This document shows, piece after piece, positions 1 to 6,459 of a stretch of DNA of 20,215 bases. Every line of letters starts with the position of its first letter. Position 1 is the stretch's first letter. A program made the position numbers and the translations under genes. Source of the DNA: a virus; the IMG/VR virus record IMGVR_UViG_3300042261_002396, positions 1 through 20,215 of that record; one strand, given 5' to 3'. The notes under the pieces are model-generated. The model saw only the letters and a program-made list of their open reading frames with translations, made no database searches and was not told the origin of the DNA.

Positions 1-918
1 ATGGAATTTCCCATCAGAAAGCTGCTTAAACATTGCGACGCCTATGAGCCGCTTGCCTGGTGGAAAAATCTGTTTGGCGAAGCGTTCCCATCGATCCGGC
101 CATTCCTCTCGCCATGCGAGGATCGCCGCGCCGATTTCTACCCCTCGCCGGATCGCCCATTGATCCAGCTCACAGTTCGCGAAACGAAAACACGTTATCA
201 TGCGACTCCACCAAAAGAGCTTGGAGACGAGGTAGAAGATCTGATTCTTGACTGGGATGATGTTCAGGCATATCACCTCGATTGTGACCGCCTGCGGACT
301 TCTCTCCGCAAGACGCTCAATCTGAAGCCCGCCGCTTCTCGACCGGTTGAGGGGCTGTTCTACATCGGTCGTTGCGAACGCAACAAGGAGTACCGGCACG
401 TCTATGCCTGCCTGGCAGTTTCCGATCAAAAGGCATTGCAAGCTGCAGAAAACTGCATCGACCCAAAAAAGACCGGTTGCATTTTGTTCCCTGCGCATCA
501 CACCAAGGCGGCCGATCTACTGAAGCGCAGGGGCATTGTTTCAGTCGCCTTGCGCGAGTGCCTGTCAATCAAGCCGGACGGCTTTCATGGCGAGTGTCCG
601 GTCAATTGCGCCGGATGCCTGTTGCCGCCCGGCGATACCGCGAAGTTGGAATCCCGTCTTGATACCATCGAAAAAACTGTTCTGCCCGATGCGTCCCGCG
701 GCTCAAAAACAAAACGCTCCGCTTCCGCAGGCGGCAAAGCGCGGGCAGAGACTTATCTGCCGCAATATGCAGAAGCCCGGCGTTTCATACTGAAATATCA
801 CCGGGAAAATCGGTCTATGTGCTTCACGCAGGCTCTCCGGAAGGCCGCTCAGCACTTGCACCTCTCTGAAAGGACGCTCAAAACCCATGTAAATAAAGGG
901 GATTTCCCCGATTGGTAA
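1..918 (+). CDS. Hypothetical protein with C-terminal HTH-like end
   Basis: I do not recognise this 305-residue protein. It is soluble, with no signal peptide or membrane segment. A cysteine cluster (CPVNCAGC, about residues 198-205) could bind metal. After a basic Ser/Lys/Arg-rich linker (about 232-250), the last 50 residues are helical and end in LSERTLKTHV, which resembles the recognition part of a helix-turn-helix. A DNA-binding or regulatory role is therefore inferred, not shown. The ATG is the first base of the window, so the true start could lie upstream. The gene stands apart from the next one: a palindrome and an intrinsic terminator follow its stop. A 13-bp word inside its HTH-encoding part is repeated in that palindrome. 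Confidence 0.6.
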   Translation: MEFPIRKLLKHCDAYEPLAWWKNLFGEAFPSIRPFLSPCEDRRADFYPSPDRPLIQLTVRETKTRYHATPPKELGDEVEDLILDWDDVQAYHLDCDRLRTSLRKTLNLKPAASRPVEGLFYIGRCERNKEYRHVYACLAVSDQKALQAAENCIDPKKTGCILFPAHHTKAADLLKRRGIVSVALRECLSIKPDGFHGECPVNCAGCLLPPGDTAKLESRLDTIEKTVLPDASRGSKTKRSASAGGKARAETYLPQYAEARRFILKYHRENRSMCFTQALRKAAQHLHLSERTLKTHVNKGDFPDW

Positions 919-924
919 AATAAT

Positions 925-949
925 GGTGCAAGTGCCCGCCACTTGCACC
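925..949. repeat. 10-bp inverted repeat, sharing a 13-bp word with the upstream gene
   Basis: GGTGCAAGTG (925-934) and CACTTGCACC (940-949) form a perfect 10-bp inverted repeat with a 5-nt spacer. The word CACTTGCACCTCT occurs at 940-952 and also at 853-865 inside the preceding gene. No T-run follows, so it is not a terminator by itself. It could be an operator or a recombination site. Confidence 0.55.
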
Positions 950-964
950 TCTGACCCTTGCTAG

Positions 965-1001
965 ACCTGTCCCGTATTAAACGCGGGGCAGGTTTTTTTT
1001 T
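965..1001 (+). terminator. Intrinsic terminator
   Basis: A 10-bp stem (965-974 with 984-993, one G-U pair) is followed directly by a run of nine T. It separates the first gene from the operon starting at 1032. Confidence 0.8.
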
Positions 1002-1002
1002 G

Positions 1003-1024
1003 CTCCGCACACAAAAACGCGGAG
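1003..1024 (+). promoter_or_regulatory. Hairpin that buries the SD of the AlpA-like gene
   Basis: CTCCGC (1003-1008) pairs perfectly with GCGGAG (1019-1024). The right arm contains the GGAG ribosome binding site for the ATG at 1032. In the mRNA this 6-bp stem would hide the SD. Control of translation is an inference. Confidence 0.4.
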
Positions 1025-1031
1025 ACGAAAA

Positions 1032-1424
1032 ATGAAAACAGTAAGCAACGACGATCTGATCCGGGCGGTCTTCACCGCCACCGACGAAGCCAAAACCCGA
1101 GCCCTTGCTATCCTTGAAGGTAGGGCGAGCACGCCTGCCCTGAGCCAAGTCGAAGGGCCGAGCCGTCCGGAAGACAACAGTCCCTTGCTCCTCACGATGG
1201 GCGAAGCCGCTCAGCTTCTCAACGTCAGCCGCGCCACACTCTGGCGCACCATCAAATCCGGCCGCTTGCCGAAGGTAGAGCTTTATCCCGGCGCGTTTCG
1301 TCTCCGCCGCTCCGACATTCTTGCCTTAGTTAATGGTAGGGACGGATCTCCGAGCCGTCCGTCTTCTCCTTGCTCCATGCGCCATGCTCCCTGCACATCA
1401 GCACCGGAGGTGCGCAATGGTTGA
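1032..1424 (+). CDS. AlpA/excisionase-like HTH DNA-binding protein
   Basis: This is a 130-residue protein with one winged-helix HTH of the MerR/AlpA 'helix_turn_helix_17' type at about residues 52-101: a TMGEAAQLLNVSRATLWRTI helix pair, then a basic strand and the 'R-R-S-D-I' cap. Such proteins act as excisionases or as activators of integrase genes in prophages and satellites, which fits the tyrosine recombinase at the right edge. Residues about 30-47 and the tail after about 102 are encoded by palindromic micro-repeats (1119-1170 and 1335-1361), so the functional core is only about 50 residues. The SD is GGAG at 1021-1024. The end overlaps the next start by 8 bp (ATG at 1417), implying translational coupling. 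Confidence 0.75.
   Translation: MKTVSNDDLIRAVFTATDEAKTRALAILEGRASTPALSQVEGPSRPEDNSPLLLTMGEAAQLLNVSRATLWRTIKSGRLPKVELYPGAFRLRRSDILALVNGRDGSPSRPSSPCSMRHAPCTSAPEVRNG
1119..1170. repeat. Palindromic micro-repeat in frame in the AlpA-like gene
   Basis: The segment contains GGTAGGGCGA, then a GCCCTGAG...TCGAAGGGC inverted repeat, then GAGCCGTCCG. Related words recur at 1335-1361, 3270-3326 and 5312-5333. The insert adds about 17 residues without breaking the frame. Confidence 0.6.
1335..1405. repeat. Palindromic repeat plus 'ctccatgc' phrase at the 3' end of the AlpA-like gene
   Basis: GGACGG and CCGTCC form a 6-bp inverted repeat at about 1340-1360 within a GGTAGGG...GAGCCGTCCG unit. A pyrimidine-rich CTTGCTCCATGC-type phrase follows, and a similar phrase occurs at about 17635-17660. 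It encodes the low-complexity C-terminal tail of the HTH protein. Confidence 0.5.
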
Positions 1425-1611
1425 TCCCCGTTTTTCCCAACTGCTCCAGCTCGCCAAGGATGGCGACGAAGCTTCTGTCGCTGCTCTGTGGTGGGAATTT
1501 GACTTCGACTTCCACGCCGAAGTTTCTTCCTCTGCGCCTTCGCGCCTCTGCGAGGAATCTCTTTCCGACACTCGCCACGCGACACCCGACACTCTCGAAG
1601 GAGGCATGTAA
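1417..1611 (+). CDS. Small hypothetical protein
   Basis: This is a 64-residue ORF. I chose the ATG at 1417 because a strong GGAGG lies 6 nt upstream (1406-1410). The gene overlaps the previous gene by 8 bp and the next one by 1 bp (TAATG at 1609-1613), so it sits inside a tightly coupled operon. The N-terminal half (MVDPRFSQLLQLAKDGDEAS and on to about residue 34) looks like a normal acidic helical protein. The C-terminal half (Ser/Arg/Thr-rich, from about residue 35) is encoded by phrase-like micro-repeats (about 1519-1595). Function unknown. The signals on both sides support that it is translated, possibly mainly to couple its neighbours. Confidence 0.55.
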   Translation: MVDPRFSQLLQLAKDGDEASVAALWWEFDFDFHAEVSSSAPSRLCEESLSDTRHATPDTLEGGM

Positions 1612-2069
1612 TGCTCATTCGAGTAGATACCCGCGAGCAGCTCCCGCTGGAGTTTGAGAACTGCTCAACTGTGCGCGGCACGATCAAAACGGGGGATTAC
1701 AGTCTCGAAAATGACCAAGACCGCTTCGCCATTGAACGCAAATCACTGCCCGATCTCATTCAGTCGCTGGCTATCCAGAAAAACTACTGCCGCGAGTTGA
1801 AGAAAATTCGCCGAGCCCGTGCGCTCCAGAAAATGCCGCGCATTTTTTATGTGGTCGAGGCCAACCGCGAGGACATCGAACACTTTGACTTTTCCATCTT
1901 CTCCGGCGGCAGAGTCGGAGCGGACTTCATATTCCATCAGCTCTCCGAGCTCGAATACTTTCACGACGTACACGTCATCTTTTCCGGCGATGCGCTCGGT
2001 GCCGCCCGCGATATCTACCGCCTGCTCAAACGCCGTTCCGAAGATTTGAAACAGCAGGAAGGCGAATAA
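1611..2069 (+). CDS. ERCC4-type nuclease domain protein
   Basis: This 152-residue protein is essentially one ERCC4/XPF-type nuclease domain. Visible motifs are VDTREQ near the N-terminus, TGDYS (about residues 27-31) and the family signature ERKxxxD (ERKSLPD, about residues 42-48). These supply the acidic and Lys residues that bind metal in XPF/Mus81-like enzymes, which cut branched or flap DNA. Stand-alone versions are common in phage replication and recombination modules, so a role in resolving replication intermediates is inferred. AGGAGG lies 6 nt before the ATG, which overlaps the stop of the previous gene. Length is typical for a stand-alone domain, and no insertion is seen in it. Confidence 0.85.
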   Translation: MLIRVDTREQLPLEFENCSTVRGTIKTGDYSLENDQDRFAIERKSLPDLIQSLAIQKNYCRELKKIRRARALQKMPRIFYVVEANREDIEHFDFSIFSGGRVGADFIFHQLSELEYFHDVHVIFSGDALGAARDIYRLLKRRSEDLKQQEGE

Positions 2070-2090
2070 CCAACAAATAAAAGGAATACC

Positions 2091-3164
2091 ATGACCGAAA
2101 AACTACACGCCAAACACAGCCCCAGCTCGCTGAAAAATAAAGAGCTGTGCCCTCATTGGGAAAACCGTCCGGGATCATCCAAGGCCGCCGACGAAGGGAC
2201 GATGATGCACGATGCCGCTGACACCGGCCATCTGGACGGCCTCAACGAAGAGCAGGCCGCACAGGTTCAGCTCTGTCTGGACTACGTCCAAACCTTGGAA
2301 GAATCCATTCCGGACTGCAAGCGGTTCAATGAAATGCAGGTGGATGTCTGCGGGCTGACGTTCGGCACCGCCGATGTGATTCTGCTCGGAAAGCATTCGG
2401 CGGTCGTTCTCGATTACAAAATGGGACGATTTCCCGTCGATGATGCTGCGATCAATCTGCAAGGCTGGGCCTACGCCCTTGGCGCGTTCGATCTGTTTGA
2501 GGTTGAAACAGTCAAGGTGGTTTTCCTCCAGCCGCGCTGCGATCTGGTCACGGAGCACACCTTTATCCGTTCTGCCGATTATGCGCGGATGAAAGAACGC
2601 GTGGCGCGCGTCATCATGCTGGCCGAAGATCCGGAAAGCCCGTACTGCCCCGATCCCGACAACTGCCAGTATTGCGGAGCACAGGCCCGCTGTCCCGCAT
2701 TGGCCGCCAAAGCCCTTGCGGTGCTGGAACAGCTTCCCGACCGGCTGGCGCTTCCGGCAATCCTTGATCCCTCGCAGATTACCCAGCCGGAACAAATGGC
2801 ACTGGCACTGCAACTGGCTCCGGTGCTGACGGCGTGGGCTGAATCAGTCCGCGCTCATGCGCTGGAAATGGTGCAGGGCGGACAGGAAATTCCCGGTTAC
2901 GAACTGCGCTACCGCTCAGGACAACGAGTCATCAAAGAACTGGTTGCTGTCTGGGACATCATCCATGCGGAGTTTGCCGTTCCGCTCGAAGAATTTCTTC
3001 CCGCCTGCTCGATCTCAGTCACGGCGCTTGAAACCGCCGTTAAGAAATCCCAAGCGCGAGGGAAGGGCGCCGAAGCCGTAAGGAAAATGAACCAGTTGCT
3101 CACTGCCGAAGGGCTCTGTGTGTCCGGTTCCGAAGTTTCCTATCTGGCTAAGGAGAAAAAATAA
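2091..3164 (+). CDS. DUF2800-like PD-(D/E)XK nuclease with Fe-S cysteines
   Basis: This 357-residue protein matches the phage DUF2800 pattern. The N-terminus (HSPSSLKNKELCPHW) is followed by GTADVILL (D95) and VVLDYKMG (D108-x-K110), the PD-(D/E)XK core, and Q124. One cysteine near the N-terminus (C20) and three near residue 200 (C192, C195, C201) are spaced as in AddB/Cas4-type nucleases that hold a 4Fe-4S cluster. The expected activity is a metal-dependent exonuclease or recombination nuclease acting on DNA ends. The rest is a helical C-terminal region. It follows the ERCC4 gene by 21 bp with an AAGGAA ribosome site and precedes the replication genes, the usual place of this family in phages. 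A hairpin terminates or attenuates after it. Confidence 0.82.
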   Translation: MTEKLHAKHSPSSLKNKELCPHWENRPGSSKAADEGTMMHDAADTGHLDGLNEEQAAQVQLCLDYVQTLEESIPDCKRFNEMQVDVCGLTFGTADVILLGKHSAVVLDYKMGRFPVDDAAINLQGWAYALGAFDLFEVETVKVVFLQPRCDLVTEHTFIRSADYARMKERVARVIMLAEDPESPYCPDPDNCQYCGAQARCPALAAKALAVLEQLPDRLALPAILDPSQITQPEQMALALQLAPVLTAWAESVRAHALEMVQGGQEIPGYELRYRSGQRVIKELVAVWDIIHAEFAVPLEEFLPACSISVTALETAVKKSQARGKGAEAVRKMNQLLTAEGLCVSGSEVSYLAKEKK

Positions 3165-3175
3165 ACAGCATGTAC

Positions 3176-3201
3176 GGGCGATCCCGGTGGTCGCCCTTTT
3201 T
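3176..3201 (+). terminator. Family-B hairpin B1 with T-run, upstream of the SD of gene 3222
   Basis: An 8-bp stem (GGGCGATC with GGTCGCCC, 3176-3196) has a 5-nt loop, followed by TTTTT. It could work as an intrinsic terminator or attenuator. The next SD (GGAG) starts about 15 nt later. It belongs to a five-member family with copies at 4079, 14683, 15245 and 15720. Confidence 0.6.
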
Positions 3202-3221
3202 AAAACAACAGGAGAAATACA

Positions 3222-4028
3222 ATGACCACTACATCGTTCAAAAAAAATAAATCCACTGACGCCTCGAAAGGTAGGGCGACGCCTCCGGCGGAGCCGCAGG
3301 TAGGGATGGCTGTCCCCAGCCGTCCGGGAACTGACAACTATCAACCGGCAACTGTGAACTCTGAAATCCCGCCTGTTGGCGGAGTTTCCGGCGACTATCA
3401 GGAATCAGACTTCCGGTTGCCGAGGATAAACGTTGTCCAGGCTGTAGGTCCGCTTTCGGAGGACTTCGAGCCCGGCACGGTTGTGCTGAACAAGGACATG
3501 ATTCTGTTGCCGGCATCGGAAGATCCCAAAATCTGGAGCACCCCGTTGAACGTCACCGTCCTGAATGCGAAGAAGCAGTTTCAGGAAAATGTCGAGTACG
3601 GCAGCGACGACATGCCCGAGACCGTTGAGACGTTGGAAGAAGTCACTGCCCGTGGCGGATGGCTGGACTGGCGCAACGATGCACCGCCGCCGTGGCGTCC
3701 GATCTTAACCGCGTTGCTTCTTATTGAAGCACCGACGGACGCACTGGCCGACGAGTTCTCCATTCAAGGCCCGGATGGCAAAGCGTACGATCTGGCACTC
3801 TGGACAATGAAAGGCACTTCGTACAGCCGGGCAGGCAAGGCGATCAATACGGCGGCACGGTTTGCACTTCGCAACAAGGACACCGGTCTGCCGGAACTGC
3901 ATAAAGGCAAATGGACGTTGCAGGTTCGCCGGGAAAAGCTGGGCACGAATCTTGTATTCGTTCCCCGTCTGCGCCAGCACGGCAAACATGCTGATGAATT
4001 TATCGCATTCATCACCACGCTGCTCTAA
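3222..4028 (+). CDS. Phage DNA-metabolism protein of unknown function
   Basis: This is a 268-residue protein, not firmly recognised. After a repeat-derived N-terminus (residues about 17-47), a conserved-looking core begins with SDFRLPRINVVQAVGPLSEDFEPG, continues with LNKDMILLP, and ends in a basic region (residues about 205-245). Proteins with an 'LPR(I/L)xxVQ' start occur in phages next to replication genes. Its place between the DUF2800-type nuclease and the DNA polymerase is where a DUF2815-type ssDNA-binding protein usually sits, so a DNA-binding accessory role is inferred from position only. The SD is AGGAG, 7-8 nt before the ATG, preceded by hairpin B1. Confidence 0.6.
   Translation: MTTTSFKKNKSTDASKGRATPPAEPQVGMAVPSRPGTDNYQPATVNSEIPPVGGVSGDYQESDFRLPRINVVQAVGPLSEDFEPGTVVLNKDMILLPASEDPKIWSTPLNVTVLNAKKQFQENVEYGSDDMPETVETLEEVTARGGWLDWRNDAPPPWRPILTALLLIEAPTDALADEFSIQGPDGKAYDLALWTMKGTSYSRAGKAINTAARFALRNKDTGLPELHKGKWTLQVRREKLGTNLVFVPRLRQHGKHADEFIAFITTLL
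3270..3363. repeat. Double palindromic micro-repeat in frame near the start of gene 3222
   Basis: Two GGTAGGG units (3270-3297 and 3299-3326). The second folds into a 9-bp stem (GGATGGCTG with CAGCCGTCC, one G-U). A phrase of the 'aactgacaactatcaacc' kind follows. It encodes about 30 residues of Pro/Gly/Ala-rich linker. Confidence 0.6.
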
Positions 4029-4078
4029 TCCGCTGGGGTGGGGCGTGACCTCCGGGCGCGCCTCTCCTTTTTTCGTAC

Positions 4079-4098
4079 GGGCATCCTTTTGGGTGCCC
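4079..4098 (+). promoter_or_regulatory. Family-B hairpin B2 upstream of DNA polymerase
   Basis: An 8-bp stem, GGGCATCC with GGGTGCCC (one G-U), closes a TTTT loop. It lies in the short gap before the polymerase ATG and is preceded by GTAC as in the other copies. No T-run follows, so an mRNA structural role is more likely than termination. Confidence 0.55.
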
Positions 4099-4126
4099 TG
4101 CATCCAACCCATGGAACCATTCAGCC

Positions 4127-6199
4127 ATGAACACCTTTGCAATCGACTTCGAAACCTACTACGACCGCGACTATTCCCTGAAAAAGATGGACGCATATTC
4201 CTATGTCCATCACCCGCAATTCGACTGCTACCTCATGTCCGTCTACGGAGTTGTCCCCAACGTAGACGCGATGCCCTCATCGCGTTCTCTGTTTTCTGGC
4301 ACCTGCCACCCGACACCTGACACTCCTGCACCCGGAACGGAGTTCCTCTGGGTTGGCCACCCGAAGGATTTTAATCAGTGGCATCTTTTTGAAAACGCCA
4401 TTCTCGTCGCTCACAACGCCGCCTTTGACTCTCTCGTTTTTAAACGCCTGCAAGAGAAGGGTATCATTCCTCAAATTGGAAATCCAACATGGCGTTGTTC
4501 CGCATCCCTTGCAGTGTATTTATCAGCACCCCGTTCCCTCAAAGGTGCCTGCAAGCAACTGCTCAATATCGATGTGGACAAAACCCAGCGCAGCAAAGCA
4601 AGCGGACAATCCGGTGCCGATCTGTTTGGCAATGAAGTGATGTTTGCCTATGCCCTTGAAGATGCGCGGCTCTGCTTCCTACTTTGGGAAAAATTCAATC
4701 ACCTATGGCCGGCGGATGAAAAGGAGTTGGCAACATTAACCTTTGAGTGGGCGCAAGAGGGCATAGCGATAGATTTACAAACCTTGGAAAAATCTATCCA
4801 GACACTGGAAACACAACGCTTTAACGCAGTCCAGAATCTGCCTTGGGTGGATGATCCTGACTCCGATACGCCGTTGTCTCACAGCAAACTGGCTTTCACC
4901 TGTCGCGAAGCCGGTATTCCCTGTCCAGTGTCGCTGGCAATGGATGACCCTGATTGCGAAGCGTGGGAAGAAAAGTACGGCCCTGAATATCCGTGGGTGG
5001 ATTCAATGCGCACCTTCCGGCGCACCAATATGCTGCTTTCCCGCTTCTACACCGTCCGCAGTCGCCTCGTTTTCCAAGGTGGAGCGGGCTCTCCGAGCAC
5101 GCTTTCCCCTGTAGCCGAGGGCCGCGACCTCGGTTTCTCACCTAAAGCCTCAAGCCTAAAGTTTCAAGCCTTCTTCCCTTATGCCCTGAAATACTTTGGA
5201 GCTGTTCCCGGTCGCTGGTCAGGTGATGCCGGATTCAATGTGCAGAACATGCCGCGAGGTGAACTGTTTGGCGCCGACCTGCGTAAGTGTTTTGTTCCGA
5301 GCGAAGCTCGCCCTGAGTCGGGTCGAAGGGCAACCACCGATAAAAACGTTTTCATCATCGCCGACCTCTGTCAGATTGAGCCGCGTATTCTCGCATGGCT
5401 GATTGAAGACGAAGCGTTTCTATCTCTCGTTCGCAGTGGTGTGGACATCTATGAGGCTCATGCCCGTTCGACGATGGGGTATTCCGATCCTTCTCCGTTG
5501 AAAGAATCTGATCCCGACAAACGCGCTTTGGCCAAGGCGAGGGTGCTTGGACTTGGCTATGGTTGCGGCCCTCAAAAGTTTGTCACCGTGGCAAAAAATC
5601 TCGGTGGTATCGACATCTCGTTTGCCGACGCAAAGAAAACGGTTGCCGATTTCCGATCAAAGAATCCTCGAATTTCCAGACTTTGGAACCAGCTCGACCG
5701 TGACTTTAAACGCAGTGCCGGGGGTGACTATTCCATCGAACTGCCGTCGGGCCGGATATTACGGTATTTCAATGTGGCTAAGACACCGCGTGGTTATTAT
5801 GCCGCCGCTACCGAACGGGGTGGAAAACTGCGCAGTCTCTACGGTTGCCTGTTGACTGAAAATCTTGTCCAGGCCACAGCCCGTGATCTCTTTGCCCATC
5901 ACCTTCTTGAAATCCACCGCTACCTTAATCCCAATTCCCCTCCTTTGGAGGGGTGGCGGGACGGCGGGGTGGGTTCCCAACCTTCTGCATTCGATATTCC
6001 TTGTTCGACATTCTGCGGTTCAGGCCCTCTGGGCCGCATCGTTTTCCATGTTCACGATGAAGTCATCATTGAAGTTCCCGCATCCCATGCAGCCGAAGCG
6101 CGTAAACAGATTCAAACCATCATGTCCATCACACCCGATTGGCTATCCGGCTGTCCTGTTGCCGCCGAATCCAAAATTTTAAACCGCTACACCAAGTAA
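4127..6199 (+). CDS. Family A DNA polymerase with 3'-5' exonuclease
   Basis: This 690-residue replicative polymerase has two domains. The N-terminal DEDD exonuclease shows IDFETY (D7, E9), the second motif in LVAHNAAFDS and the YALED motif. The polymerase part shows GRWSG with VQNMPRG, motif A (IADLCQIEPRIL, D-x-x-Q-I-E), motif B (K-A-R-V-L-G-L-G-Y-G) and motif C (VHDEV). It would copy the element's DNA with proofreading. It is a phage-type polymerase with no 5' nuclease. Four stretches of micro-repeat origin interrupt surface loops in frame (about residues 53-73, 317-347, 393-405 and 603-635, the last just before motif C), yet all catalytic motifs remain. No clear SD precedes the ATG. Helicase-primase follows at 6460. 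Confidence 0.93.
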   Translation: MNTFAIDFETYYDRDYSLKKMDAYSYVHHPQFDCYLMSVYGVVPNVDAMPSSRSLFSGTCHPTPDTPAPGTEFLWVGHPKDFNQWHLFENAILVAHNAAFDSLVFKRLQEKGIIPQIGNPTWRCSASLAVYLSAPRSLKGACKQLLNIDVDKTQRSKASGQSGADLFGNEVMFAYALEDARLCFLLWEKFNHLWPADEKELATLTFEWAQEGIAIDLQTLEKSIQTLETQRFNAVQNLPWVDDPDSDTPLSHSKLAFTCREAGIPCPVSLAMDDPDCEAWEEKYGPEYPWVDSMRTFRRTNMLLSRFYTVRSRLVFQGGAGSPSTLSPVAEGRDLGFSPKASSLKFQAFFPYALKYFGAVPGRWSGDAGFNVQNMPRGELFGADLRKCFVPSEARPESGRRATTDKNVFIIADLCQIEPRILAWLIEDEAFLSLVRSGVDIYEAHARSTMGYSDPSPLKESDPDKRALAKARVLGLGYGCGPQKFVTVAKNLGGIDISFADAKKTVADFRSKNPRISRLWNQLDRDFKRSAGGDYSIELPSGRILRYFNVAKTPRGYYAAATERGGKLRSLYGCLLTENLVQATARDLFAHHLLEIHRYLNPNSPPLEGWRDGGVGSQPSAFDIPCSTFCGSGPLGRIVFHVHDEVIIEVPASHAAEARKQIQTIMSITPDWLSGCPVAAESKILNRYTK
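4285..4345. repeat. In-frame micro-repeat in the polymerase exonuclease domain
   Basis: A phrase of repeated CACC/GACAC words (CCACCCGACACCTGACACTC). A close relative is at about 1570-1595. It adds about 20 Pro/Thr-rich residues between exonuclease strands. Confidence 0.45.
5080..5170. repeat. In-frame micro-repeat in the polymerase thumb/finger region
   Basis: The stretch contains GGGCTCTCCGAGCACGC, a GAGGGCCGCGACCTC palindrome and the phrase CCTAAAGCCTCAAGCCTAAA, which recurs as CCTAAAGCCTAACCCCTAA at about 6424. It encodes about 30 residues of linker. Confidence 0.45.
5307..5336. repeat. CCCTGAG..TCGAAGGG palindrome in polymerase
   Basis: GCCCTGAG...TCGAAGGGC at 5312-5333 matches the copy at 1137-1158 at most positions. 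Words of this CCCTTCGAC...CTCAGGG type are widely dispersed in bacterial genomes. It is in frame just before motif A. Confidence 0.5.
5935..6030. repeat. 'cccctcctttggagggg' repeat in frame before polymerase motif C
   Basis: CCCCTCCTTTGGAGGGG is a hairpin and is followed by GGCGGGACGGCGGGGTGGG, a familiar dispersed-repeat style. It adds about 30 residues immediately upstream of VHDEV. Confidence 0.5.
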
Positions 6200-6459
6200 A
6201 GTGAGGAGTTCTTATGTTGCCAGTTCTCGGTTCTCAGTTTTCCCATCCGTGTCTTCCGTGTCCATCCGTGGTTGATTCTCGCATTCGTCTGTATTCGTGC
6301 GATTCGTGGGCAATCTCTTCCAACCCTTGGAAATCATTCGCGTCCATTTGCGTTCATTGCCACTCCATGCGGTCGTTGCTGTCGCGTTGCGCCAGCCTCT
6401 GCCTTCGGCGGTCGCGGTTTTTTACCTAAAGCCTAACCCCTAACGCCCAAGGACTTCGT
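6200..6459 (+). repeat. Micro-repeat island between polymerase and primase
   Basis: This 260-bp gap is built of reiterated short phrases: CCGTGTCTTCCGTGTCCATC, ATTCGTCTGTATTCGTGCG, GCGTCCATTTGCGTTCATT and CCTAAAGCCTAACCCCTAA. A 71-codon ORF (6214-6429) has a GAGGAG site 5 nt before its ATG. Its product is Ser/Cys/Arg-rich with no domain, so I regard it as repeat-derived, possibly translated but probably without function. Confidence 0.6.

Noticed and set aside
2175-2813. 212-codon minus-strand ORF opposite the DUF2800-like gene
   Set aside because: The sense strand carries PD-(D/E)XK and Fe-S cysteine motifs; the antisense product has no domain or SD.
6214-6429. 71-codon ORF with a GAGGAG site as a real gene
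   Set aside because: Its whole sequence is reiterated short phrases and the product is low complexity; kept only as a note in the repeat island.
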